From Balneola sp. (GTDB lineage Bacteria; Bacteroidota; Rhodothermia; Balneolales; Balneolaceae): 64,000 bases of DNA. The notes beneath the pieces were generated by a model. The model had not been told where the DNA came from. It ran no database searches and was given only the letters and a program-made list of their open reading frames with translations. Position 1 is the stretch's first letter. Each line of letters begins with the position of its first letter. The stretch lies in contig NZMW01000017.1 of the NCBI GenBank assembly GCA_002694685.1, positions 62,001-126,000 on the forward strand, given 5' to 3'. Below, one piece after another: positions 1 through 8,451 of the stretch. Both the position numbers and the translations under genes were made by a program.

Positions 1-559
1 CGTTGCGGGTACACTAATTACAGCATGCAGTTCAAGCAAGCAAACCTCTAACAAAACAACATCTGAACAACAAGCTAACTGTTCGTTGTCTGATTATGCA
101 GAGTATTATAACAAGATCTCTCAAAATGCAGTTTGCGGAGAGAAGTATGAGGAAGGTTCCAACCTGTACGGATTAGGAGATATGAATGGCCCTGAAAGAC
201 AATCGGAAAGACTAGAAAGAATTGCACAATCAAATGCAAGAATGGAGCTTGGTCAAAAGGCTGCTGCATTTCAGAATAAAATTAAGGGCAGTATTACTGA
301 AGTTCAGAACGCTGATGGTACAACTTCTTCAATTTTTAGTATGGAAATTGATGTACAGCTTAATAAAGTGTCAGAAGTGGCAAGTGCTTGTGAAGAAGGA
401 TCCAGAGGATTTGCATGCTACTCTCTTATGGAGATGCCAAAATCTGTACTTTTGGAATCCACAGCGACAGCACTTCAGGAAGAAAATGAAGAGCTTTATC
501 AGAAATGGATGGCTTCTGAACAATACCAATCTCTATTGGCCGAGTCGACCGGTAAGTAA
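1..559 (+). CDS. Lipoprotein of unknown function, 5' end outside the window
   Basis: The frame is open from base 2 and begins inside a signal peptide. The visible residues VAGTLITAC form a lipobox (ITAC), followed by a polar Ser/Lys/Thr-rich linker, so the gene starts upstream of the window and its product is probably a lipid-anchored envelope protein. An internal TTG at 86 could serve as a start but would discard the lipobox, so I reject it. About 185 residues are visible. The mature part is hydrophilic and mostly helical-looking, with several Cys (for example in the EVASACEEGSRGFACYS stretch). I do not recognise a family. The stop abuts the convergent serine hydrolase stop with no gap. Confidence 0.75.
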   Translation, partial: VAGTLITACSSSKQTSNKTTSEQQANCSLSDYAEYYNKISQNAVCGEKYEEGSNLYGLGDMNGPERQSERLERIAQSNARMELGQKAAAFQNKIKGSITEVQNADGTTSSIFSMEIDVQLNKVSEVASACEEGSRGFACYSLMEMPKSVLLESTATALQEENEELYQKWMASEQYQSLLAESTGK

Positions 560-1582
560 TCAGGAAGCTTCCTGATTCAGGTATGGGATGATATAACTTC
601 CCAGTAAATCAAAAATGGGCTCTTTATACGACCGGCGCTGAGTAGCTGTAGTTAATGAATTTGTGATGACTACCACGCTGTTTAGTTCCGGGATCATAAA
701 AATGTATTGCCCGCCGTATCCCCAGGCGAAGAATACTTCTACTCCGTTAACGGGGCGATTCCACCACATATAACCATAATCATAGGGGTTGTAGTTACTG
801 CGGGTGTAGCTTTTAAAAGAATCGGCTACCCATTGTTTAGACACAATACGTTGACCGTCGTAGGTGCCTCCGTTTAACATCATCTGACCAATTCTGAGTA
901 AACCAGTGGGAGTGAGAGCTAAATTATTTCCTCCCATATAATAACCCTGAGGATCACGATCCCAGCCTCCAACTCTGACATCCAAAGGATCAAAAAGATT
1001 GGCCTCGGCAAAAGCTTTCGTACTCATCCCCGTAGCTTTTGTGAGGATAACGGAAAGCAGATGAGAGACTCCGGTGCTATATACCATAGTTCCACCCGGT
1101 TCTTCTTGAAAAGGCTGGTCTAACTGAAATTCTGCCCAATTATCACTAATAACCCAGGCGCCATAGTTATAAAAACTTGTGGTTTCTAAACCCGCCTGCA
1201 TAGAGAGTAACTGCCGAACGGTAATTTCTTCTTTTTTGGGATTTGGGTTCTTTTCAAAATACTCCGGGAAATAATCACCGAGCGTTTCATCAGTAGAAAT
1301 TTTGTTCTGATCTACTGCTATCCCAACCAACAGGGAGGTGACACTTTTTGAAGCCGACTTGATGTTATAAGGATGACTGGCGGAAGCATTTCTGAAATAT
1401 TCACCACCCAGTAATTCTCCATCTTGTTGAATCAATACACTCCGGAGAGAAGAAATAGATTCAGCTTGTTTAAATACCTCGTCTAAGCTTAATGATTTTG
1501 CCGGAGCCTGAGCTTTGAGCGGTAAAGTCTGGATGATAAAAAGGCTAAGAAGCAGAAGTACCTGTTTTAAAAAAGGATTCAT
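560..1582 (-). CDS. Secreted serine hydrolase, beta-lactamase (class C-like) family
   Basis: The protein has 340 residues with a Sec signal peptide ending near residue 26 (LPLKAQA). The family catalytic motif SxxK is visible as SASK at residues 76-79. A Tyr-containing motif follows (MVYSTG), and a C-terminal WGYGGQ takes the place of the KTG/HxG box. This matches the beta-lactamase/6-aminohexanoate-dimer-hydrolase-like esterase and peptidase family (Pfam Beta-lactamase); the substrate cannot be read from sequence. Its start overlaps the stop of the upstream 87-residue gene by 4 nt, so the two are translationally coupled. The operon carries a sigma-54-like promoter with paired enhancer-like sites upstream, which links it to the permease regulon at 10-27 kb. 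Confidence 0.88.
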   Translation of the reverse strand: MNPFLKQVLLLLSLFIIQTLPLKAQAPAKSLSLDEVFKQAESISSLRSVLIQQDGELLGGEYFRNASASHPYNIKSASKSVTSLLVGIAVDQNKISTDETLGDYFPEYFEKNPNPKKEEITVRQLLSMQAGLETTSFYNYGAWVISDNWAEFQLDQPFQEEPGGTMVYSTGVSHLLSVILTKATGMSTKAFAEANLFDPLDVRVGGWDRDPQGYYMGGNNLALTPTGLLRIGQMMLNGGTYDGQRIVSKQWVADSFKSYTRSNYNPYDYGYMWWNRPVNGVEVFFAWGYGGQYIFMIPELNSVVVITNSLTTATQRRSYKEPIFDLLGSYIIPYLNQEAS

Positions 1583-1842
1583 TCGTTAGTTTTATATCGA
1601 AAAGTTACCGGGATTCTATCATCAAACGGAGAGCCGATGTGATAGAGTTCCCATTCCGAATCGTAATTCATAATTCGTTCTCTGAGAATGGTGATGAGAT
1701 CTTCGGAGCTGCCATTTTCGGAATGCCACTCAAAAGTCTCTACACGAAACTTCATATTTCGCTTTTCACCGTTTACGTGTACATCCAGATTGACAACGCT
1801 TTCTACATTTGGGACCGTAAATTGAACTCGTACATTATGCAT
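1579..1842 (-). CDS. Small cytoplasmic protein of unknown function, first gene of the serine hydrolase operon
   Basis: The protein has 87 residues, with no signal peptide or membrane segment and an alternating beta-like pattern (VRVQFTVPNVESVVNLDVHV). I do not recognise the family. It is judged real because its stop codon overlaps the start of the serine hydrolase gene by 4 nt and because a promoter-like -24/-12 element lies about 50 nt upstream with paired palindromes behind it. Confidence 0.6.
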   Translation of the reverse strand: MHNVRVQFTVPNVESVVNLDVHVNGEKRNMKFRVETFEWHSENGSSEDLITILRERIMNYDSEWELYHIGSPFDDRIPVTFRYKTNE

Positions 1843-1891
1843 AGCTTTTAGTCTTAAAGTTAGCTTTCCAGTGAGGCACCTCTACTCATAG

Positions 1892-1907
1892 CTCAAGAAT
1901 AGTGCCA
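1892..1907 (-). promoter_or_regulatory. Candidate sigma-54 (-24/-12) promoter of the 87-aa/serine hydrolase operon
   Basis: Read on the minus strand the site is TGGCACT-ATTC-TTGAG, against the sigma-54 consensus TGGCACG-N4-TTGCW. The -24 half is almost perfect and the spacing is exact; the -12 GC is GA, as in two of the three other sites of this set. The gene start lies 50 nt downstream. The 69-nt offset to the paired upstream sites equals that at 13080, 15778 and 27201. Confidence 0.65.
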
Positions 1908-1960
1908 TATTCACCTTTTAAAGCCCAAACGCCTTTCAGAACATATCCTGCAAGTGGATA

Positions 1961-1998
1961 TGTCCGAAAGTGATACAGCAAGTGTGCATTTACGAACA
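1961..1998. promoter_or_regulatory. Paired enhancer-like sites (UAS) for an NtrC-type activator
   Basis: Two imperfect palindromes of the TGTTCG-N4-CGAACA type stand side by side: one starting at 1961 (TGTCCG ... GATACA, one base longer) and one at 1983-1998 (TGTGCA-TTTA-CGAACA). The tandem arrangement, the spacer GCAAG and the 69-nt distance to the promoter element match the other three promoters of the set. Confidence 0.6.
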
Positions 1999-2006
1999 GA
2001 AGCCGA

Positions 2007-4763
2007 TTAATCTTGAGCTTTGTTATACTGCTTGTCCAGATACGGAATTCCCTCGGTAATCCAGTCAGCCGGTGGTACTTCTTTTACATAGTGATCAAAC
2101 CATTCTTTCATTCGAATCTGGAAATCAATTTGGTTGGCTTCTCTTCCAAGGTGATGTCCTTCACCCGGATAAGAAAGCAGAACCACTTCTTTATCTAATC
2201 GACGGGCTGCATTATAAAACTCAAGTCCTTGCATCCAGTCAACAGCTCCATCGTCGGTACCGTGCAGGATCATAAACGGGGTTTCAATTTGAGGGACATA
2301 AAACATGGGATTTTCACGCTGATAAACATCCCGATGACTCCAGGGAGTAACACCTCGTCCCATTCGTACCTGACCGATTTCCATAATTCCGTGGTGATTC
2401 GTTCCGGTTCGGCCATAGATGTTGTTATAAAAACTAGTCAGATTTGTTGGAGGGGCACCCGTTACCACCGTCGCAAACATATCGGTTTGGGTGAGGATAA
2501 AAGAAGACTGATAACCTCCCCAGCTATGTCCCTGAAGACCAATTCTTTCCGGATCCGCATAGCCTAAATCAATCACTTTTTGGGTAGCTGAAGTGATACA
2601 ATCAAGCGAGCTGGTTCCCGGGCGGCCTTCCTGAAAAACATTGTCCGGCATTAAAACCATGTAGCCATTGCTGGCATAAGTTGACATATGAGGACGATCA
2701 TCATAAACAGGCATAGAATACTGGTTATGGCGATCCGACATCTTCTCGTAGAAATAGACAATCATCGGATATTGCTTGCCCGGTTCGTAATTGGCGGGAA
2801 GCGTTAACGTGCCCTGAAGCTTGATTCCACGGCTATTTTCATAGTCAACCAGTACGCGTTCTCCCCAAGCGTATTCCGCTTGTTGAGGGTTGGCATCGGT
2901 AACTTGCTTCAGGTTTTTAAAGCTGGAATTTGTTGCGTAATAATCTGGGAAGTCAACAAATGTTTCTTTTGTGAGGATGACGCGATCGGAGTCACGGGCT
3001 TTTTCCCAATCATCAAAAAGTGCATCTTCATAGATCAATGATTTGGGTGAATTGCCAATTTTGAGCTCATAGAACCCATTCATTTTAGTCCGTTCTCCAA
3101 AAGCGGTGAGCATTAAATTTTTAGATGCATCGATGTATTCTTCATCTTGATCAAGGGTTTCGTAGCGGAACCGTATTTTTTGATCTTCGCCTACTCCACG
3201 AGTGATGTTGGTAGCTTTGGAGCCATCGAGGGCAAGCATCCATAAGTCATATTTATGGTTTACGATGACGTTCTTTCCGTCTTTAGTCCATCCCGCTACA
3301 CCGTAGGTTGGGTTTTCATGGGGGTAAGGGTGATCCATATCCATAAACTGTACCGGCGCCGAAGCAGAAAGATTAGTGTTTTTATTTTGCTGAAGGTCAT
3401 ACACAAAAAGCACCGTATCTCCGGCGGTAATATTTTGATACAGGTAATAACGGCCATCCGGTGAATACCCCAGCGTACGTTTTACTTCCTGTGCAAAGCG
3501 TGTTCGTTCTCCATTCTGAACATTCACCCGGTATAGGTCAGCCGGTGAAACTCCCCAGTTTACATCATCTATGTATGGGGTTTCATCCCGCCCAACCATA
3601 AACTGATTGTGGTTGGAAGTATTTAGCTCCTTCATCTCCTCATCGGTAAGACGGGTAAAAGCAGAGTTGTCCGGGTTGAAGGTTGCCACATATGTGAATC
3701 GGCGGTCGCGACCTGCTTGTTGCTCCTGAACGGTTTGAATACGATCGTCTTTCCAGTGAAATACATCAACGTTTGCAACGGTGTCTTTGGCCATTTTCAA
3801 CTTAGGCTCTTGCATGCGGATTCCTAAAAACACGAGCTTTCCATCTGTACTCCATGACAGCCCACCGTTTTCACTGATAACCATTTCATCCGGGAAGTTC
3901 TGCTTGGATTCAGGGTCCAGAGTTGTTTTTGTGACTCTTGAATTCAATCCTCTGAATACCATTACCTTATTTTCGGAATGTAGCAGAGTATCTACCTTAA
4001 TGCCTTTCAGTACAGCGAGTGCGGTTCCTTTTTTGTTCCAATCTTTGCGATGAGCGTCATCATCATCCCAGCTTAAAGTTGAATAGGTTGTGGAATCTGT
4101 ATCAAGAGTTGTGAGGTTGCCCGAGGATAAATTTTTGAGATAGACTCCATTTCCGGTTTTATCGCTGGCATCAACCAGGTAAGCAAGGTGGGAGCTCTTT
4201 TTGTTGAATGCGAATTCTGAGACGTTACCAATATTGACAACACTTCCATCCTGCAGATTTCGGACAATCAGGTCACTGCCTTTATGCTTACTTTTGTCAT
4301 CTTCCGGTTTCTGACGATGAACGGCCCAATAGTTTCCATCTTCAGAAAAAGCCATGGAAGCTGCTCGCTCAATAGTGTGCTTTTCTCCGGTTTGGAGGTT
4401 TAGCAGCTGAGCCTGATTATAAATTTTATCTCCTTTTTTACTCATCTTTCTTCGAGTTTCTTCATCAACGGTAAGGATGTAGGCAACCCAGCTATTGTCA
4501 CTAGAAAAAGTGGCATTTTCGCCTAACGGTATTTCATAATGAGTTCGGTCGTTATTGAGAGAGATCACATGAAGGGTGTCATCGCCACCATTTGGCTGAA
4601 GTCCATAGGCCATCCAATTTCCATTATTTGAGATTTCAGCTCCCCTGATATGCGACCAGCGGTCGTAATCATCAACATTCAGGACTTTATTTTGAGCCCA
4701 AGCTGATGAGCTTAAAATCAAAGTAATCAGGAACAAACTAGAAATAGATAGTGCTTTTTTCAT
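2007..4763 (-). CDS. Secreted S9 family (prolyl oligopeptidase-type) serine peptidase
   Basis: I start the gene at the internal ATG at 4763, because MKKALSISSLFLITLILSSS then begins a clean signal peptide; an upstream in-frame ATG at 4814 would add 17 residues in front of it. The 918-residue protein has a long WD40/TolB-like beta-propeller and then an alpha/beta hydrolase domain. The nucleophile lies in GHSWGG (Ser about residue 747), the acid in GTDDGAVDW (about 837/838) and the His in GEGHHLG (about 870). It probably cleaves peptides in the periplasm or outside the cell. It follows a small gene at 4862 on the same strand but with a separate reading unit. Confidence 0.92.
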   Translation of the reverse strand: MKKALSISSLFLITLILSSSAWAQNKVLNVDDYDRWSHIRGAEISNNGNWMAYGLQPNGGDDTLHVISLNNDRTHYEIPLGENATFSSDNSWVAYILTVDEETRRKMSKKGDKIYNQAQLLNLQTGEKHTIERAASMAFSEDGNYWAVHRQKPEDDKSKHKGSDLIVRNLQDGSVVNIGNVSEFAFNKKSSHLAYLVDASDKTGNGVYLKNLSSGNLTTLDTDSTTYSTLSWDDDDAHRKDWNKKGTALAVLKGIKVDTLLHSENKVMVFRGLNSRVTKTTLDPESKQNFPDEMVISENGGLSWSTDGKLVFLGIRMQEPKLKMAKDTVANVDVFHWKDDRIQTVQEQQAGRDRRFTYVATFNPDNSAFTRLTDEEMKELNTSNHNQFMVGRDETPYIDDVNWGVSPADLYRVNVQNGERTRFAQEVKRTLGYSPDGRYYLYQNITAGDTVLFVYDLQQNKNTNLSASAPVQFMDMDHPYPHENPTYGVAGWTKDGKNVIVNHKYDLWMLALDGSKATNITRGVGEDQKIRFRYETLDQDEEYIDASKNLMLTAFGERTKMNGFYELKIGNSPKSLIYEDALFDDWEKARDSDRVILTKETFVDFPDYYATNSSFKNLKQVTDANPQQAEYAWGERVLVDYENSRGIKLQGTLTLPANYEPGKQYPMIVYFYEKMSDRHNQYSMPVYDDRPHMSTYASNGYMVLMPDNVFQEGRPGTSSLDCITSATQKVIDLGYADPERIGLQGHSWGGYQSSFILTQTDMFATVVTGAPPTNLTSFYNNIYGRTGTNHHGIMEIGQVRMGRGVTPWSHRDVYQRENPMFYVPQIETPFMILHGTDDGAVDWMQGLEFYNAARRLDKEVVLLSYPGEGHHLGREANQIDFQIRMKEWFDHYVKEVPPADWITEGIPYLDKQYNKAQD

Positions 4764-4861
4764 GATGGATGGAAGTTTAGGAATGGTTGAAAGCGATATA
4801 ACTCTAAAGGACATTCATTATCAAGGAATCCAATGTTAAAACTTGTGAGCAAAGGGAGCAA

Positions 4862-5242
4862 CTAATGGCCGTAGAAGAATCCCTTTAAAAGATCAGTTTT
4901 AGGAAGGGAGGATATTTTTTGGTCACCTTTCAGGAAGTCATTGATTTCAGAATAAGCTCTTTCCAGCTTGTCATATTCACCTTGTTTAGCAAAAACGGTA
5001 AAACTGTAAAGGCGTTCTTTGCCTTGCCAAACTGTAACCCGGTAATGTCCGGTTATATCGCGGTCGGTTCTAATTTCAAGCAGATCATAGTGGAAGGAGT
5101 GAATTTTACGACCGGGTTCTATTACGTTGGTGGCTTCTTTATCGCTTATTCGATCAAGAATACCAGAGAGATTAAAATCTGGGGGAGGAGATTCTTCTTT
5201 TGAAGATCCAAAGCCACCAAACAGTTTTTTAAAGATGCTCAT
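4862..5242 (-). CDS. Small protein of unknown function
   Basis: This is a 126-residue cytoplasmic protein. The N-terminus is amphipathic and Gly-rich (MSIFKKLFGGFGSSKEE), followed by a Pro-rich stretch and a mixed alpha/beta part containing HYRVTVWQGKERLYSF. No family is recognised. It sits between the S9 peptidase and a secreted beta-rich protein, all on the minus strand, with short gaps that would allow co-transcription. Confidence 0.6.
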   Translation of the reverse strand: MSIFKKLFGGFGSSKEESPPPDFNLSGILDRISDKEATNVIEPGRKIHSFHYDLLEIRTDRDITGHYRVTVWQGKERLYSFTVFAKQGEYDKLERAYSEINDFLKGDQKISSLPKTDLLKGFFYGH

Positions 5243-5297
5243 ATTATAAGTATCTGGACTGGAGGCTTTGGATTAGTTTGGAAAAATATAGATCGTT

Positions 5298-5717
5298 TTA
5301 TCTAATAATTATTACAGGGGGTGAGCTACCTTCCGCATAAGTGCCATCCTTTTTAACGAGAATAGAATATACGAACCTTCCCACAGGAGCGTCTTGTTTA
5401 ACTTTAAGCTTAAGCTTTTTACCGTCCTTCACTTCTATGTAATAACTATCACCTACCGTACTTCCGTCTTCTTTTGTGAAGAAAACGCTCAGTTTATCCG
5501 GGAACTGAAATAGAAGATCGGATCCTTCAGCCGACCATTCGATATCGTCTTTTCTATTTGCTTCAATTGGAAGCGGCCTGTTCCTTTCATCTACAACAAA
5601 CCATGTACTGTCCATTTTTTTTACTGAGTACTTGATCTTTTTCATTTGTGAAACAGATGCTGTACTGACCACTGCTACTGCAATAAGTGCTACCCATGTT
5701 ATTATTTTACTCTTCAT
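5298..5717 (-). CDS. Exported beta-rich protein of unknown function
   Basis: The protein has 139 residues with an N-terminal signal sequence (MKSKIITWVALIAVAVVSTA). The mature part has short alternating hydrophobic strands, with a segment rich in Asp/Phe (SDLLFQFPDKLSVFF) and an ending PPVIIIR, as in small periplasmic beta-sandwiches (cupredoxin-like folds look similar). No metal-ligand set is evident. The function is not known. It lies directly downstream of the Ser/Thr kinase gene on the same strand. Confidence 0.6.
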   Translation of the reverse strand: MKSKIITWVALIAVAVVSTASVSQMKKIKYSVKKMDSTWFVVDERNRPLPIEANRKDDIEWSAEGSDLLFQFPDKLSVFFTKEDGSTVGDSYYIEVKDGKKLKLKVKQDAPVGRFVYSILVKKDGTYAEGSSPPVIIIR

Positions 5718-5779
5718 TTGTACCTCTTTTTTTTAAACTCCGAATTGTGGAATAATGTACTTTATTGCCGAAATGAATC

Positions 5780-8320
5780 CTAATCACTGGGAGGAAAGTT
5801 ATTTATTAACTCTTGAAATCGTTGATCAGATACCAACTCAGATAGTTCAGGCTGATTTAGAATATTCTCAAGAGGGTAGTCTTGTTCTACCGCTTTAATC
5901 ATCAAATCGATAGCTCTTTCTCTGTTGCCCAAGTTTTCGTAAGCACTTGCTGCTCTGAATGTGATGCTCGGGACTTGAGGGGCCAACCTTAGTGTTTTTT
6001 CAATATAAAAAACGGACTTAACGGAGTCTCCGATATCGGCATAATAGGATCCTAAGACAGCATTAATGTTTACGTCATTAGGGTTGACCTTAAGCTGGTT
6101 CTCAGCAACTTCAATTGCTTTTTCGTAGTTAGCTCGTTCCTCTTCCTCTTTCCCTAAAAGACCTTGTACGGAAGCTAAATTACCCCAGATGGCATAATTA
6201 TTGGGGTTATTTTCTAAAGCTAAAGCGTAATACTTCGCTGCTTCTGAATAGTTTGATTCCAAATAATTAACAGTACCTAAATTCGAAGCAGCCGATTCCG
6301 TTGGTTCAATTTCGTATGACTGTGCAAAATACTGTTTTGCCATTTCCCAGTTCGACTGATAGTAGTAAGCTACTCCAATATTTGAATATCCATCAAAATT
6401 GTCTGGGGTAAGTTGAACAACTCTATATAAAGGATCTATGGCTTTTTGGTAATCTCCATTTCGAAGGTAAAAATTTCCAAGAAGCTTATAACTGAGCCAA
6501 TAATCCGGCTTCAAAGAGATCGCCTTTTTGTAAGTTTGTTCCGCTTCTTCATACATACCAAGATTATCGTAAGCTTCTGCTAAACCGCCATATGCTATTT
6601 CATTACCCGGTTCCTGTTCCAGAATGGAAGTAAATATTGCAACAGCTTCATCATAATCACCTGTACCGAGGTCAAGTAAGCCCATGGTTTGTTGGACCGG
6701 TATCAATTCACTGTTGATATCCATGGCTCTGTTCAGGTACAACTTTGCGGAGTCGACATAAGTTACACCACCCGATATTTCATATCTACGCCAATAAGAT
6801 TCTCCAAGAGCAGCAAATGCTAATGCGTAATTTGGGTCCTCTTCTACCGCTTTTTTGAACAGTATAATCGCATTTTCCAAGTTGTCGCTTTGCGAGTATT
6901 TGTACAGATAACCAACTCCATTCAGGTAATAAGATGAGGCTGCCGGGATTTCGGTAGTCCCCTGAGCTAGCGTGGCCTTGATTCTATCATTTGTTGTTAT
7001 GTCCAGCATTTCTATCAGCTTCAAGACCGTCTCAGTCTGAAGGTTCACTACATTATCTCCCGAGATATCGATTACACTTGACTTCAGCTGCCTTAAATTT
7101 TTAGCATCGATTAAATTGATGGTCAATCGTTTTCTATCGTTTAAATCCTGAAAACTACCGGTAACCGCTAAATTGACTCCGAAAAGTTTATATGCTTCTT
7201 GAGGAGATTGCACATTATTACTTAAAACTTCACTAGACGGTATAACCCATAAAGCATCTTTATAATTATCAATTTGGGAGAGCTTGCTGGTCATAGTTTC
7301 CAGGACGCCATCCAATAAAATACGGCTAGCATCATCATTACTTACATTCTTAAAGGGAATGATGGCTAATTTTTGAGTATCAGGTTCAGATGAAGCAATC
7401 TGCATTCCACCATAAATAAAAACGCCTATCAGTGAAATACTGATGATTATTGTTAGGGCTATTTTTAACGGTGTGAAATTGCCCTTTGAAGAAGAGTCAC
7501 TTCTTGCAGAACTTCGAGCATGATTTTCAAATACCGATAAAATTTCGTCAAAGCTTTGATACCGTTCTTCTGGCTTTTTTTGTAAACATTTGTTGATGAT
7601 TTCTTCTACGTATGACGGGATGTTTTCTGCACGTTCTTTTACCGGTGTCGGTTCTTCATCTAGAATCGAATAGGTGATTGCCTGCTCATAAGCGCCATCA
7701 AAGGGGAGTTCACCCGTGAATAATTGATATAGAACCACACCGTAAGCCCATACTTCAGAACGAATATCAGCATCTTTTCCTACTACCAACTCCGGAGCCA
7801 TGTAGGTTGCAGTACCCGAATACTCTCCCGAACTTGTTTCTTTTGTTGATGATGAAAGCTCGGCTATCCCAAAGTCTAGAACTTTAACCTCACCTTCAGG
7901 GGTAACCATTATGTTACCGGCTTTAATATCTTTATGTATAATATCTTTTTTATGGGCTGCTCCTATTCCGCGAGCTACCTTTAATGCGATATCTTCTTTT
8001 TGTTTAATCGAAGCGTTTTGTTCAGATATATATGTGCCGAGTTCGACCCCATCGACATACTGCATGGCTATGAAGCTCCCATGCTCTGAATCCTCTATAG
8101 CATAAACTTGAGCAATGTTAGGATGACTCAAAGAGGCTGTTATGCGTGCTTCGTTTCTAAAGCGCTCAACTTCTGAGTCATTAGAACTTATTCTAGAGGA
8201 AATGAATTTTAAAGCTACTTTTCTTTTTAGCTTTGTATCCTCCGCAAGATAAACCATCCCCATGCCGCCTTCCCCAAGTTTTTGCAAAACCTGGTAATGA
8301 AGAATTTGCTTTCCAATCAT
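5780..8320 (-). CDS. Membrane Ser/Thr protein kinase with TPR repeats
   Basis: The 846 residues form three parts. An N-terminal PknB-type kinase domain (about 8-265) has the glycine loop LGEGGMGMVYLAED, the ATP-binding Lys at 38, the catalytic loop IIHKDIKAGN (Asp131), DFG at 149-151 and APE near 175. One membrane span lies at about 284-306. The extracytoplasmic part has a FlgO/TolB-N-like domain (IIPFKNVSNDDASRILLDG, about 317-440) and then about ten TPR units to the C-terminus. The catalytic loop reads HKD instead of HRD, an uncommon change next to the catalytic Asp. The gene diverges from a SpoIIE-type phosphatase, suggesting opposing phosphorylation and dephosphorylation; that is inference. 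Confidence 0.92.
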   Translation of the reverse strand: MIGKQILHYQVLQKLGEGGMGMVYLAEDTKLKRKVALKFISSRISSNDSEVERFRNEARITASLSHPNIAQVYAIEDSEHGSFIAMQYVDGVELGTYISEQNASIKQKEDIALKVARGIGAAHKKDIIHKDIKAGNIMVTPEGEVKVLDFGIAELSSSTKETSSGEYSGTATYMAPELVVGKDADIRSEVWAYGVVLYQLFTGELPFDGAYEQAITYSILDEEPTPVKERAENIPSYVEEIINKCLQKKPEERYQSFDEILSVFENHARSSARSDSSSKGNFTPLKIALTIIISISLIGVFIYGGMQIASSEPDTQKLAIIPFKNVSNDDASRILLDGVLETMTSKLSQIDNYKDALWVIPSSEVLSNNVQSPQEAYKLFGVNLAVTGSFQDLNDRKRLTINLIDAKNLRQLKSSVIDISGDNVVNLQTETVLKLIEMLDITTNDRIKATLAQGTTEIPAASSYYLNGVGYLYKYSQSDNLENAIILFKKAVEEDPNYALAFAALGESYWRRYEISGGVTYVDSAKLYLNRAMDINSELIPVQQTMGLLDLGTGDYDEAVAIFTSILEQEPGNEIAYGGLAEAYDNLGMYEEAEQTYKKAISLKPDYWLSYKLLGNFYLRNGDYQKAIDPLYRVVQLTPDNFDGYSNIGVAYYYQSNWEMAKQYFAQSYEIEPTESAASNLGTVNYLESNYSEAAKYYALALENNPNNYAIWGNLASVQGLLGKEEEERANYEKAIEVAENQLKVNPNDVNINAVLGSYYADIGDSVKSVFYIEKTLRLAPQVPSITFRAASAYENLGNRERAIDLMIKAVEQDYPLENILNQPELSELVSDQRFQELINNFPPSD

Positions 8321-8374
8321 TGCCTTTTAAATATTTTGAACAAATATGCTGTAACAGATACTGCGTAACTCTAT

Positions 8375-8390
8375 TTTAATGTACATTAAA
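8375..8390. promoter_or_regulatory. 16-bp perfect palindrome between divergent kinase and phosphatase genes
   Basis: TTTAATGTACATTAAA is a perfect palindrome in the 131-nt divergent gap, 55 nt from the kinase start and 62 nt from the phosphatase start. It is a candidate operator for a dimeric regulator acting on both genes. The region is AT-rich, so chance must be considered. Confidence 0.4.
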
Positions 8391-8451
8391 TAATGTATTA
8401 ATGGTTTATTTTTACTTGCTTGATCTAAAAAATACTTTCTAGCCCGTTATT

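Noticed and set aside
86-559. TTG at 86 as the start of the first gene
   Set aside because: The frame is open upstream to the window edge and shows a lipobox, so the gene is 5'-truncated by the window.
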